Shown in pieces: positions 47,799 to 56,566 of a stretch of 64,000 nucleotides of DNA. How positions within the stretch are numbered: position 1 is the stretch's first letter; the number at the start of each line of letters is the position of its first letter. The position numbers and the translations under genes are program-made. A model generated the notes under the pieces. The model made no database searches, was not told the DNA's origin, and worked only from the letters and a program-made list of their open reading frames with translations. The stretch comes from Ventosimonas gracilis (GTDB taxonomy: Bacteria > Pseudomonadota > Gammaproteobacteria > Pseudomonadales > Pseudomonadaceae), in assembly GCF_001580025.1 (NCBI RefSeq), contig NZ_LSZO01000157.1:1-64000 (forward strand), given 5' to 3'.

Positions 47799-48920
47799 AT
47801 GAAACTCAGCAAGCAACAGAACTGCACTATAAAAATCTTGAAAAAACGCTTGTGTCATTATTTTCTTGGTGCTGCTTTAACTAGTATCGCAAGCATTGTA
47901 AGCGTTTCAGCCAATGCCCAAGATAACAGCTTAACTGTGATTTCATGGGGCGGCGCTTATAATATCATGCAGAAAAAATACGTGATTGACCCGTTTGAAA
48001 AAAACAGCGGCGTTAAAATTCTGTTTGACGGTTATGCCGGTGGCATGGCCGAAATTAAAGCGCAAGTCGAAGCCGGTAAAGTGCAGTGGGATGTGGTGAA
48101 TGTCGATGCCTTTACCTTGGAGCGCGCCTGCTCCGAAGGACTGCTTGAAGTGCTCGACCACAACATGCTTTCACCAGGCAGTGACGGCAGCCAAGCCACG
48201 GATGACTTTTTACCCGGCACATTAACCGACTGCGGCATTGCCAACGATATTTATTCCCTTGCCATTGGTTACAACAGCAATACCATCGGCAAGATCGTAC
48301 CGAAAACCATTAATGATGTTTTTGATACGAATAAAATCCCCGGAAAACGCGGCTTTCAACGCAAACCCATTGGCCTTTTGGAATGGGCACTGATGGCCGA
48401 TGGCATAGCCCGCGAGCATGTTTATCATGAACTTGCCACAGAAGCCGGACAAAATCGCGCCTTTGCCAAGCTTGATAGCATTAAAAAAGACATTGTCTGG
48501 TTTGATGCCTATTCCCAGGCACCACAATTATTAAATGACGGCGGTGCCGTCTTGGTACAAGCTCCGCACGGGCGTTTTTATGAAGCCATGCGTAATCAAA
48601 ACAGTCCCTTTGCCATTCTGTGGGACGGCCATATTTATGATTACGATATTTGGAGCATTCCCAAAGGCACGCCCAAGTTGGAACTGGCCAAACGTTTTAT
48701 CACCTTTGCCACCGAGCCAGTGCCGTTAGTGGGCGGCACGGATTTATCCTACAGCCCAACCCGTAAATCCTCACTGGCATTGGTCGAAATGGATGATTTA
48801 TTACGCAATAACCTGCCCACAACACATTTGAATATTGGTATTCAGGCCAATTCCGAATTTTGGGCGGATTACGGCCAAGCCCTGGATGAACGCTTTGCCG
48901 AATGGTTGCTGACTAATTAA
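47799..48920 (+). CDS. Periplasmic substrate-binding protein 3 (paralogue)
   Basis: A 373-residue third paralogue. Its signal peptide is longer, with a basic n-region (KLSKQQNCTIKILKKRLCHYF) and cleavage near SANA before QDNSLTV. The core again shows ISWGGAYNIMQKKYVIDPFEKNSG, LERACSEGLLEVLDHN and FAKLDSIKKDIVWFDAYSQAPQLLNDGG. The C-terminus RNNLPTTHLNIGIQANSEFWADYGQALDERFAEWLL matches the other two. It ends just before a small hairpin and the permease genes. Confidence 0.87.
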   Translation: MKLSKQQNCTIKILKKRLCHYFLGAALTSIASIVSVSANAQDNSLTVISWGGAYNIMQKKYVIDPFEKNSGVKILFDGYAGGMAEIKAQVEAGKVQWDVVNVDAFTLERACSEGLLEVLDHNMLSPGSDGSQATDDFLPGTLTDCGIANDIYSLAIGYNSNTIGKIVPKTINDVFDTNKIPGKRGFQRKPIGLLEWALMADGIAREHVYHELATEAGQNRAFAKLDSIKKDIVWFDAYSQAPQLLNDGGAVLVQAPHGRFYEAMRNQNSPFAILWDGHIYDYDIWSIPKGTPKLELAKRFITFATEPVPLVGGTDLSYSPTRKSSLALVEMDDLLRNNLPTTHLNIGIQANSEFWADYGQALDERFAEWLLTN

Positions 48921-48934
48921 CCCTTATCCTTAAA

Positions 48935-48963
48935 GCCGGATAAATTCTGTCCGGCTCTTTATT
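48935..48963 (+). terminator. Weak terminator-like hairpin before the permease genes
   Basis: GCCGGA (48935–48940) pairs with TCCGGC (48950–48955), then TCTTTATTT. A leaky stop here would keep permease expression below that of the binding proteins. Confidence 0.5.
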
Positions 48964-48981
48964 TAAACAGGAGGCTGTGCT

Positions 48982-50223
48982 TTGTCTGTAATGACTGCTG
49001 AATTAAATCTACAAGAAGCCCGTCAAGCGGCGCAAAGCGCACGGCGCAAACGTTGGCTAGCCTTGGCCTTTGTCGCGCCGCTACTGCTGTTTGTGCTGAT
49101 TACCTTTGCCCTGCCCATTGTCACCATGCTTTGGCGAAGTGTCTATCACCCGACCTTGGGCGAGCTTATCCCGCATACCTTGGAGCAGCTTTCCGGCTGG
49201 GATGGCGAGGGTCTGCCGGATAATTCGGTATTAACGACCTTTGCCACCGAATTGCATCAACTCAATGCCGAGCGTCAGGCCGGAAAACTGGCCGAAGAAG
49301 TCAACCGCGCTTATAGCGGTATGTCCAGCGTAATTAAATCGACCGCCAGACAAATTGGCCGTATGAAAAACGAAGAGCTACCGCTCTATGGCGCCGATGT
49401 ATTGCTGCAAAGCCATAATAACTGGAAAGAAACCCATCTATGGCGCGCCATTGAACGCGCCGGTCGCCCATACACCTATGACAATTACTTAACCTCGCTG
49501 GATTTACAGATGAGCCATGACGGCCATATTGAAAACCGCGACACGCAAATCTACCGCAAGCTCTACGGCAAAACCCTGTATATGGCCTTGTTGATTACCC
49601 TGCTCTGTGGATTATTGGGTTATCCGCTGGCCTATTACCTCGCCAATCAACCGGCCAATAAAGCCAACTTGTTAATGGTCATGGTATTGCTGCCGTTTTG
49701 GACCTCGCTGCTGGTACGCACGACCGCGTGGATTGCGCTATTACAAACGAATGGGGTGATTAACAGTTTTTTAATAAGCATTGGTGTTATTAACCAGCCG
49801 TTTGAAATGCTCTATACCTCATTTTCCACCATTTTGGCGATGACCCATATCCTGCTGCCCTTTATGGTATTGCCTTTGTACAGCGTGATGTGTTCGATTG
49901 ATCCCAGTTACACACGCGCGGCGTTATCAATGGGTGCAAAACCTTTAGGGGCTTTTGCACGGATTTATTTCCCGATGACCTTGCCCGGGGTTTCCGCCGG
50001 TGCTTTGCTGGTGTTTATTATTTCCGTCGGTTACTACATTACTCCGGCACTGGTCGGCGGTACCGATGGGCAGATGATCAGTAATATTATTGCCTTTCAT
50101 ATGCAAAGTTCCAATAACTGGGAACTGGCAGCGGCTTTAGGTTCATTGCTGCTGTTTTTGATTTTGCTTTTATATTGGCTATACGACCGTTTTGTCGGTG
50201 CCAGCAATATTAAATTGGGGTAA
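48982..50223 (+). CDS. PotB-like ABC transporter permease
   Basis: A 413-residue inner-membrane permease. The TTG at 48982 is chosen because AGGAGG (48969–48974) lies 7 bases upstream; ATG 48991 is too far. The first helix (about 24–45) is followed by an unusually long periplasmic loop of about 140 residues, then five further helices. The ATPase-coupling motif is ALSMGAKPLGAFARIYFPMTLPGVSAG. The long loop is larger than in E. coli PotB and may contact the binding proteins. The next gene begins 3 bases downstream. Confidence 0.9.
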   Translation: MSVMTAELNLQEARQAAQSARRKRWLALAFVAPLLLFVLITFALPIVTMLWRSVYHPTLGELIPHTLEQLSGWDGEGLPDNSVLTTFATELHQLNAERQAGKLAEEVNRAYSGMSSVIKSTARQIGRMKNEELPLYGADVLLQSHNNWKETHLWRAIERAGRPYTYDNYLTSLDLQMSHDGHIENRDTQIYRKLYGKTLYMALLITLLCGLLGYPLAYYLANQPANKANLLMVMVLLPFWTSLLVRTTAWIALLQTNGVINSFLISIGVINQPFEMLYTSFSTILAMTHILLPFMVLPLYSVMCSIDPSYTRAALSMGAKPLGAFARIYFPMTLPGVSAGALLVFIISVGYYITPALVGGTDGQMISNIIAFHMQSSNNWELAAALGSLLLFLILLLYWLYDRFVGASNIKLG

Positions 50224-50226
50224 ATC

Positions 50227-51078
50227 ATGGCTAAGCAAACGGTTTATTACAGCACTTGGCACCGTATCGGCGGCGCGCTTTTAGGCAGTACCGCCTGGCT
50301 GGTACTTTTATTTTTAATTTTACCCATTTTGGTGATTGTGCCGCTTTCGTTTAATGCTGAACCTTTTTTCAGCTTTACCGAAGGCATGCTCAAATTAAAG
50401 CCAGAGGCTTATTCGCTGCGCTGGTACAGTGCGGTATTTAATGATGCCGGTTGGCTGCTTTCCATTAAAAACAGCTTTTTTATCGGTATCTTTTCAACTT
50501 TGATTGCTACCGCCTTGGGTACTTGCGCAGCGGTCGGGCTTGCCCGCGATGAAATGCCCGCGCGCCGACTGATTACTGCCCTGCTGCTCTCGCCCATGAT
50601 TGTGCCGCTGATTATTACCGCCGCCGGTATGTTTTTTTTCTACGCCAATATCGGTCTTTCCGGCAATTTTTTAGGATTGATTTTGGCGCACGCGGTATTG
50701 GGTACGCCCTTTGTCATTATTACGGTCACCGCCACCTTGGTCGGCTTTGATTATTCACTGGTACGCGCCGCCCTAAGTTTGGGGGCAAGGCCGCTGCGGA
50801 TTTTCTTTGATGTGATTTTGCCGTTGATTCGCCCCGGCGTTATTTCCGGCGCGTTATTTGCCTTTATTACTTCCTTTGATGAAGTGGTGGTCATTTTGTT
50901 TATGGCCGGTCCGCAACAAAGAACCATTCCACGGCAGATGTTTTCCGGCCTGCGCGAGCAAATCAACCCAAGCATTTTGTCGGTAGCGACTTTGCTGATT
51001 TTAATGTCGGTTATTTTGCTGGTGACATTGGAATTACTGCGCCGCCGCGCCATGCGACTGCGTGGCGCAGCGGGTTAA
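50227..51078 (+). CDS. PotC-like ABC transporter permease
   Basis: A 283-residue second permease with six helices. It carries the coupling motif AALSLGARPLRIFFDVILPLIRPGVISGALFAF and the PotC-like SFDEVVVILFMAGPQQRTIPRQMFSGLRE. It pairs with the 413-residue permease to form the channel. It is the last gene of the operon; a palindromic repeat follows, shared with the convergent GTPase gene. Confidence 0.92.
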   Translation: MAKQTVYYSTWHRIGGALLGSTAWLVLLFLILPILVIVPLSFNAEPFFSFTEGMLKLKPEAYSLRWYSAVFNDAGWLLSIKNSFFIGIFSTLIATALGTCAAVGLARDEMPARRLITALLLSPMIVPLIITAAGMFFFYANIGLSGNFLGLILAHAVLGTPFVIITVTATLVGFDYSLVRAALSLGARPLRIFFDVILPLIRPGVISGALFAFITSFDEVVVILFMAGPQQRTIPRQMFSGLREQINPSILSVATLLILMSVILLVTLELLRRRAMRLRGAAG

Positions 51079-51091
51079 TTTAACCTTTTCC

Positions 51092-51122
51092 CGCCCTCTC
51101 TCGCATAATTGTGAGGGAGGCG
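51092..51122. repeat. Interspersed palindrome between convergent genes
   Basis: CGCCCTCTCTCGCA pairs imperfectly with TGTGAGGGAGGCG around TAAT. It is a diverged copy of the repeat and the likely transcription end for the importer operon and the dynamin-like gene. Confidence 0.6.
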
Positions 51123-51137
51123 TTGTTTAACCATTGG

Positions 51138-53057
51138 CTATGAATTAAGTGGCTGTTGCAGGCTCTGGATAATTTCGCCCAGTTCCTGCAACTGCCCGGT
51201 CATTCTGTCAATCTGTTGTTGTAATTGTCCGCCTTGTTGGCGCACCCGACTGCTGTTTTGACTGAGTTGTTTCAGTTCGTGCATTTGGTTTTCCAACAAT
51301 TTTTTGTGCTCAAGACAGCGTTGCACTAACGGTATCAGCGCACTGTTTGCCCAGGTCGTCGCATTTTCATGCAAGCGTTGGTGAAACTCGATAATTTTTT
51401 GCTCCAATGCGGTTAAAAAACGCTCTTTAAGCACCTTTTGCGCATTAAATAAAGCCCAAGGGTAAAGGCTGAATTGATGGCTTAATACACTTAGACCGGT
51501 TAATTCTTCACGGTAAGCATCAAGCTCAAATAATGGTGCGGTCAGCTCTTGTTGCGACGAATGTTCGCGCTTGTATTGGCGGTAAATATGCGCAACGGTC
51601 TGATTAACCACGCGCATTTCATGGGCAAAGGTTTGCAGATTACTTTCCAGTAGCGCAAAGAATTTTGCATTGGCCCTACGCACGCCCAAGGTCGTTAAAC
51701 TGCCAGCAATGCCTTGGCGCAGTTGCTTAAGTGGTTCGTCCAGCATGACTTGCGGGCTGTTTGCAATCATTCGAGCGCTTTGCTCTTTGAGCAGGTTATG
51801 GTTATTTTTTAACTGCGCCAACTGTTTGCGGTAATTGCCATGCTCGGCGCGGGTTTTTGCAGCAAAACTGGCCAGTAGTTGATTGCTGTCTTGTTGCTTA
51901 TCTGCCAATTGTTTTTGCTGTTCTTTGGTTTCGTTAAGACGCTCTTCGAGCACTTGGTAACTGCCTTCTACCAACTCCAATACTTGCTTGAGAACAGTCT
52001 GACCCAGCAGTTGCTCTTTTTGCCGAATCAAGCGCTCGCCGAGCAGTTTTTCCAAATTCGGCAGTTGGCTGCGTGCCAGTAGCGCTTCATCACTGCGGAT
52101 GCGGGCGAGCAGCCCCTGTTTGGCCGAAAGCGGCAACACATCGCTTGCGGCGATATCCAGTTGTTCGGCGGTTTTGCGGCACATGCGGTCGATACTTTCC
52201 TGCACAAAATCACTGCCATGAGGGTCATCCCAGAGCAAATCGATTTTATTGAGGATGGCAAAGCGCAAGCCCCCGTGGCCACGCTGTGCTCCGTGCAAAT
52301 GGTTTTGCCAAACGCCAAGGTCGGTTGCGCTGACTCCAGTACCCAGCGACAGCACAAATAAAATCGCCTGGCTGTCGGGTAGTATCGACAGGGTAAGCTC
52401 CGGCTCGCTGTCCAGCGCGTTAAGCCCGGGGGTATCGATAATGCGCAGCCCCATGCGCAGCAGTGGGTGGTCAAAGTTGATCAGCGCATGCTGCCAGCGC
52501 GGCACCAGCAGTAAACCGGCCTGCCCGGCAGGTTCAAGTTTGTCTACACAAAGCCCCAAACGTTCGGCTTCCTCCTTGGGCACGGCCTTGCTGCTGGCGA
52601 CTTCGGCAAAGGCATTGGCAAGCGCCTCAGGGCTTGCCTCATTGAGGCGAATATGCGTCCAGTATTTGCTTTTGCGGCGCAACACGGCGAGGCTTTTGCC
52701 GGACAGGCGCGATTCAATCGGCAGCAGCGCGATGCTGGGATGCTGCGCCTCGGGGTCAAAATACAGTTCGGTCGGACACAAGGTGGTGCGGCCGGTTTGC
52801 GATGGCAGCAGGCGCTGGTTGTTGGCCGAAAACAGCAGACTGTTAATCAGCTCGGTCTTGCCGCGCGAGAACTCGCCAATCAGCACCAAGGTAATCTGGT
52901 CATTGCGCAACAGGTGTAGCGCCGCCTCAAGCCGCGCCTCGGCGGCGGCCGTAACCAGACGGCCTTTGCTCATCAGACTGCGGTAGCGGGTGATTTCTCG
53001 CAGCAGTTCCTTCTTCCAAGCAGACAGTGCACTGACCTTATGGCTCAGATGTTCCAT
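51138..53057 (-). CDS. Dynamin-like GTPase
   Basis: A 639-residue bacterial dynamin-family protein. The GTPase domain shows G1 GEFSRGKTELINS (about residues 62–74), the threonine-bearing switch QTGRTTLCPTELYF, G3 DTPGLNALDSEPE and G4 LNKIDLLWDD. The remaining 340 residues are helical, with long coiled coils (LEERLNETKEQQKQLADKQQ and the end QQGGQLQQQIDRMTGQLQEL). Start is ATG 53057 because AAGGAG lies at about 9 bases; a GTG at 53066 abuts it. No membrane helix is obvious. Relatives remodel or repair membranes; the target is unknown. It stands alone between the importer operon and yggU. Confidence 0.88.
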   Translation of the reverse strand: MEHLSHKVSALSAWKKELLREITRYRSLMSKGRLVTAAAEARLEAALHLLRNDQITLVLIGEFSRGKTELINSLLFSANNQRLLPSQTGRTTLCPTELYFDPEAQHPSIALLPIESRLSGKSLAVLRRKSKYWTHIRLNEASPEALANAFAEVASSKAVPKEEAERLGLCVDKLEPAGQAGLLLVPRWQHALINFDHPLLRMGLRIIDTPGLNALDSEPELTLSILPDSQAILFVLSLGTGVSATDLGVWQNHLHGAQRGHGGLRFAILNKIDLLWDDPHGSDFVQESIDRMCRKTAEQLDIAASDVLPLSAKQGLLARIRSDEALLARSQLPNLEKLLGERLIRQKEQLLGQTVLKQVLELVEGSYQVLEERLNETKEQQKQLADKQQDSNQLLASFAAKTRAEHGNYRKQLAQLKNNHNLLKEQSARMIANSPQVMLDEPLKQLRQGIAGSLTTLGVRRANAKFFALLESNLQTFAHEMRVVNQTVAHIYRQYKREHSSQQELTAPLFELDAYREELTGLSVLSHQFSLYPWALFNAQKVLKERFLTALEQKIIEFHQRLHENATTWANSALIPLVQRCLEHKKLLENQMHELKQLSQNSSRVRQQGGQLQQQIDRMTGQLQELGEIIQSLQQPLNS

Positions 53058-53151
53058 TACAACCACTCCTTTAGTCTTTTGTCGTACTGACCGCTACAGC
53101 TTCTCAATCGGCGCAGTTGTGCTAACACAAGAGCGTAGCAGGCGGCAGCTT

Positions 53152-53451
53152 TCATGGGTCAAGGCGGCTAAGCCCGGCAAGCTCTGGTAAACGCTCCGGG
53201 CTTTTAATGCGCACGCGCTTTTGCCGACTCTGCGAGCCGCTTTCCAATTCAATATCGACTTTGCTGACGGCGAAGGCTTCGCTAAGAAAATCAATCAAGG
53301 CGGCATTGGCGCGTCCTTCCAAGGCAGGCGCACGCAGGCGGATTTTTAAGCGATCGCCATGCAGTCCGGCAAAGCCATTGGTTTTGGCCGCCGGCTGCAA
53401 ATGACAGAAAAGAATTAAATCCCCGCCGTCCCAGCGAAAAAAATCTGTCAT
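53152..53451 (-). CDS. yggU: DUF167/YggU-family protein
   Basis: A 99-residue small protein of the YggU/UPF0235 family; function not established. Conserved features are the DLILFCHLQPAAKTNGFAGLHGDRLKIRLRAPALEGRANAALIDFLSEAFAV core and a basic strand (SRQKRVRIKSPERL). Its start overlaps the yggT stop by 4 bases, the same pairing as in Pseudomonas and E. coli. Confidence 0.9.
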   Translation of the reverse strand: MTDFFRWDGGDLILFCHLQPAAKTNGFAGLHGDRLKIRLRAPALEGRANAALIDFLSEAFAVSKVDIELESGSQSRQKRVRIKSPERLPELAGLSRLDP

Positions 53452-54053
53452 AAAAAAGGCGAGACGATGGCTTTTAACGAGCCGACCAGGCCGCTTTCTT
53501 GCAGCAGTGCGCCCAAAATAAAGCGGTCTATCAGGTTAATCGCGATAAAGGCAAAAATCGGCGAAATATCCAGCCCACCCAAATTGGGCAACAGGCGGCG
53601 AAACGGTGCCAGTAATGGCCAGCAAATCTGCCCGACCAATTGCGCGGCAGGATTGCGGCTCGCGGGCGCGACCCAAGAAATAATCACGCTGATAATCAGC
53701 GCATAGAAAAACACTTTAAGAAATAACGAAACCACGGCGAGCAGCGACCAAATCAGCAAAAGTCCCACAAAGCCCAACGGATTAAACCCGGCCAGCCACA
53801 GGGAAACGCTCATCAGCAGCAGTTGCACCAGTACGGAAAGTAGCAAGGAAGCGCCGTCAAAGCGTCCAAGGCTTGGAATGATCCTGCGCAAGGGACCGGC
53901 CAAAGGCTGCGTCGCACTCAAGATAAACTGGCTCAGCGGGTTATAAAAATCCGCCTGCACCAGTTGCAGGATAAAGCGCAGCAGCACCACCAGCAGGTAT
54001 AACCCGCCCAGCGTTTGGATAATGTAAATCAGCGCGGAGGTGAGGCCAGACAT
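53448..54053 (-). CDS. yggT: YggT-family membrane protein
   Basis: A 201-residue inner-membrane protein with two YGGT repeats, each with two helices (residues 1–90 and 105–195). Repeat motifs are FILQLVQADFYNPLSQFILSATQPLAGPLRRIIPSLG and ISWVAPASRNPAAQLVGQICWPLLAPFRRLLPNLGGLD. Function is uncertain; linked to osmotic tolerance in some bacteria. In Pseudomonas the order is pilT, yggS, proC, yggT, yggU with pilT divergent; here yggT lies directly next to pilT, without yggS and proC. Confidence 0.92.
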   Translation of the reverse strand: MSGLTSALIYIIQTLGGLYLLVVLLRFILQLVQADFYNPLSQFILSATQPLAGPLRRIIPSLGRFDGASLLLSVLVQLLLMSVSLWLAGFNPLGFVGLLLIWSLLAVVSLFLKVFFYALIISVIISWVAPASRNPAAQLVGQICWPLLAPFRRLLPNLGGLDISPIFAFIAINLIDRFILGALLQESGLVGSLKAIVSPFL

Positions 54054-54260
54054 CGCGGAATTCCTTGGAAAAGTGGTCAGTTTTTTACGATTTACGTCAC
54101 ATCACTTAAATAACAAACGCTCGCCATTTGACGAGATAAGGCCGCTCTCTGCTATTGTGCGCCTTGGCGCAATCATTGCTTGCTTAAGTGGTTTTGATGC
54201 GCACCAATCGCCGTTAAAAGCGGCAGCATTTTACCTGTCTGCCAAACTTTGGGGAGTTTT

Positions 54261-55298
54261 ATGGATATTACCGAGCTGCTGGCATTTAGCGCCAAACAGG
54301 GCGCATCGGATTTACACCTTTCAGCGGGGCTGCCGCCGATGATTCGCATTGACGGCGATATCAGGCGCATTAACTTGCCGGCACTTGACCACAAAACCAT
54401 TCAGCCGCTTATCTACGACATCATGAACGATAAGCAGCGCAAGGACTTTGAAGAGTTTTTGGAGACCGATTTTTCCTTTGAAGTACCGGGTCTTGCGCGT
54501 TTTCGTGTCAACGCCTTTAACCAGGGCCGCGGGCTTGGCGCGGTATTTCGTACCATTCCGAGCAAAGTGCTGAGCATGGAAGCCTTGGGGCTAGGCGAGA
54601 CTTTCCGCGAAATCTGCTCGGTGCACAATGGCTTGGTGCTGGTGACAGGCCCTACCGGTTCCGGCAAATCCACCACACTGGCGGCGATGGTTGATTACCT
54701 GAATGAAACCAAATACGGACATATTTTGACCATTGAAGACCCGGTGGAATTTGTTCACGAATCAAAAAAATGCCTGGTTAACCAGCGCGAAGTGCACCGC
54801 GATACGCACGGCTTTTCCGAAGCGCTGCGTTCGGCGCTGCGCGAAGATCCGGACATTATTCTGGTCGGCGAACTGCGTGATTTGGAAACCATCCGTCTGG
54901 CGCTGACCGCCGCTGAAACCGGCCACTTGGTATTTGCCACGCTGCACACCTCTTCGGCGCCTAAAACCATCGACCGTATCGTGGACGTATTCCCGGCGGC
55001 AGAAAAACCGATGGTGCGCTCAATGTTGTCCGAATCCCTTCGTTCCGTGATTTCACAGGCGCTTTTGAAAAAAATCGGCGGTGGTCGGGTAGCGGCGCAC
55101 GAAATCATGATTGGCACGCCAGCCATCCGTAATTTAATTCGTGAAGACAAAGTGGCGCAGATGTATTCAGCCATCCAAACCGGCGGTTCACTGGGCATGC
55201 AGACGCTCGACGGCTGTTTAAAGCAACTGCTTCGGCAAAAGGTCATTAGCTTGGAAAGCGCCCGTGAAAAAGCCAAAAACCCGGAAACGCTAAGCTAA
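54261..55298 (+). CDS. pilT: Type IV pilus retraction ATPase PilT
   Basis: Powers pilus disassembly for twitching motility. The ATG at 54261 gives MDITELLAFSAKQGASDLHLSAG, the Pseudomonas start, and 345 residues. Walker A is GPTGSGKST, the Asp box TIEDPVEFVHESKK, Walker B DPDIILVGELRD and the His box GHLVFATLHTSSAPKTIDRI. The C-terminal AIRNLIRE motif needed for retraction in P. aeruginosa is present (GTPAIRNLIREDKVAQMYS). GGGGAG lies upstream. pilU follows 73 bases later. Confidence 0.97.
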   Translation: MDITELLAFSAKQGASDLHLSAGLPPMIRIDGDIRRINLPALDHKTIQPLIYDIMNDKQRKDFEEFLETDFSFEVPGLARFRVNAFNQGRGLGAVFRTIPSKVLSMEALGLGETFREICSVHNGLVLVTGPTGSGKSTTLAAMVDYLNETKYGHILTIEDPVEFVHESKKCLVNQREVHRDTHGFSEALRSALREDPDIILVGELRDLETIRLALTAAETGHLVFATLHTSSAPKTIDRIVDVFPAAEKPMVRSMLSESLRSVISQALLKKIGGGRVAAHEIMIGTPAIRNLIREDKVAQMYSAIQTGGSLGMQTLDGCLKQLLRQKVISLESAREKAKNPETLS

Positions 55299-55371
55299 GA
55301 GGCCGTACTCTGTGTCACTTAATCTGTTAAAGCGACCGGCAAAACCCGCACCTACCAAGGAAACCTTAATA

Positions 55372-56505
55372 ATGCAGTTTGAGCAATTCCTTGAACTATT
55401 GGTAAATCGCGGCGGATCTGACCTGTTTATCTCAGCAGGAGCGCCGCCTTCCATCAAAATCAATGGTGAACTTACACCGCTCACAGATCAGCCATTGTCC
55501 CCGGAACAAACCCGTGAAATGGTTCTTGGGGTTATGGATGAATCCTTGATTGAGCGCTTTACCCAAGAGCACGAATGCAACTTTGCCATCAGTGCCTCCG
55601 GCATTGGTCGTTTTCGCGTCAGTGCGTTTTATCAGCGCAATTTGGTTGGCATGGTGCTTAGGCGTATTGAAACGACCATCCCGACGCTGGAACAACTGAA
55701 ACTGCCCGAAGTCCTCAAGCCACTGGTGATGGCCAAGCGTGGGCTGGTGTTGTTTGTCGGCGCAACCGGCACCGGCAAATCCACTTCACTGGCGGCGCTG
55801 ATCAATCATCGAAACCACAACACTAGCGGACATATTCTGTGTGTTGAAGACCCGATCGAGTTTATGCACCGCCACCAAAAAAGCCTGATCACCCAGCGTG
55901 AAGTGGGTCTTGATACCGAGTCGTTTGAAGTCGCGCTGAAAAACGCACTGCGCCAAGCCCCTGATGTCATCATGATTGGCGAGGTACGTACCCGTGATGC
56001 CATGCGCTACGCGCTGACCTTTGCCGATACCGGCCATCTGTGTCTGGCAACGCTGCACGCCAGCAACGCCGACCAGGCATTGGAACGCATCATCAACTTC
56101 TTCCCGGCCGACGAACACCATCAGATCTGGCTGGACTTATCCTTGCACTTAAAAGGCATTGTCGCCCAGCAATTGGTGAAAAATGCCGATGGCAACGGGC
56201 GCAGTGCGGTGATTGAAGTGCTGCTCAATACTCCGCTGGTCTCCGACCAAATCCGCAAAGGCGAGGTTAAAGCGCTTAAAGAACTGATGAAGCGCTCCAC
56301 CCAACACGGCATGCAGACCTTTGACCAGGCGCTGTTTCGCCTGTACCGCAGCGGCACCATCCGCTACGAAGACGCGCTGCACCACGCCGACTCGCCCAAT
56401 GATTTGCGGCTGATGATCAAGCTCGATGCGGAAACCAACAACCAGCGGGTGATGGATAACATCGGCGAAAGGCTAAGTTTTACGCTGGATGGGGATGATG
56501 ATTAG
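55372..56505 (+). CDS. pilU: PilT-dependent retraction ATPase PilU
   Basis: Second pilus ATPase, assisting PilT in forceful retraction. The ATG at 55372 (AAGGA about 10 bases upstream) gives MQFEQFLELLVNRGGSDLFISAG and 377 residues, like P. aeruginosa PilU; a GTG at 55312 would add 20 residues. Walker A is GATGTGKST, Walker B APDVIMIGEVRTRD, the His box GHLCLATLHASNADQALERI. The C-terminus DALHHADSPNDLRLMIKLD is PilU-specific. Confidence 0.96.
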   Translation: MQFEQFLELLVNRGGSDLFISAGAPPSIKINGELTPLTDQPLSPEQTREMVLGVMDESLIERFTQEHECNFAISASGIGRFRVSAFYQRNLVGMVLRRIETTIPTLEQLKLPEVLKPLVMAKRGLVLFVGATGTGKSTSLAALINHRNHNTSGHILCVEDPIEFMHRHQKSLITQREVGLDTESFEVALKNALRQAPDVIMIGEVRTRDAMRYALTFADTGHLCLATLHASNADQALERIINFFPADEHHQIWLDLSLHLKGIVAQQLVKNADGNGRSAVIEVLLNTPLVSDQIRKGEVKALKELMKRSTQHGMQTFDQALFRLYRSGTIRYEDALHHADSPNDLRLMIKLDAETNNQRVMDNIGERLSFTLDGDDD

Positions 56506-56510
56506 CTTTT

Positions 56511-56553
56511 GCCCCCGCCCACAAGTGGAGGGGCTCCCGCCCGCAGGCGGGAG
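56511..56553. repeat. Interspersed palindrome, double copy, between pilU and flgL
   Basis: Stem one is CCGCCCAC with GTGGAGGGG (about 56515–56533). Stem two is CTCCCGCCCGC with AGGCGGGAG (56534–56553). It separates the convergent pilU and flgL stops and probably ends both transcripts. Confidence 0.7.
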
Positions 56554-56566
56554 AGGGCAAGTGGCC

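Noticed and set aside
54154..54173. Inverted repeat GCGCC/GGCGC between yggT and pilT as a terminator
   Set aside because: No T-run and it lies between divergent starts, where no transcript should end.
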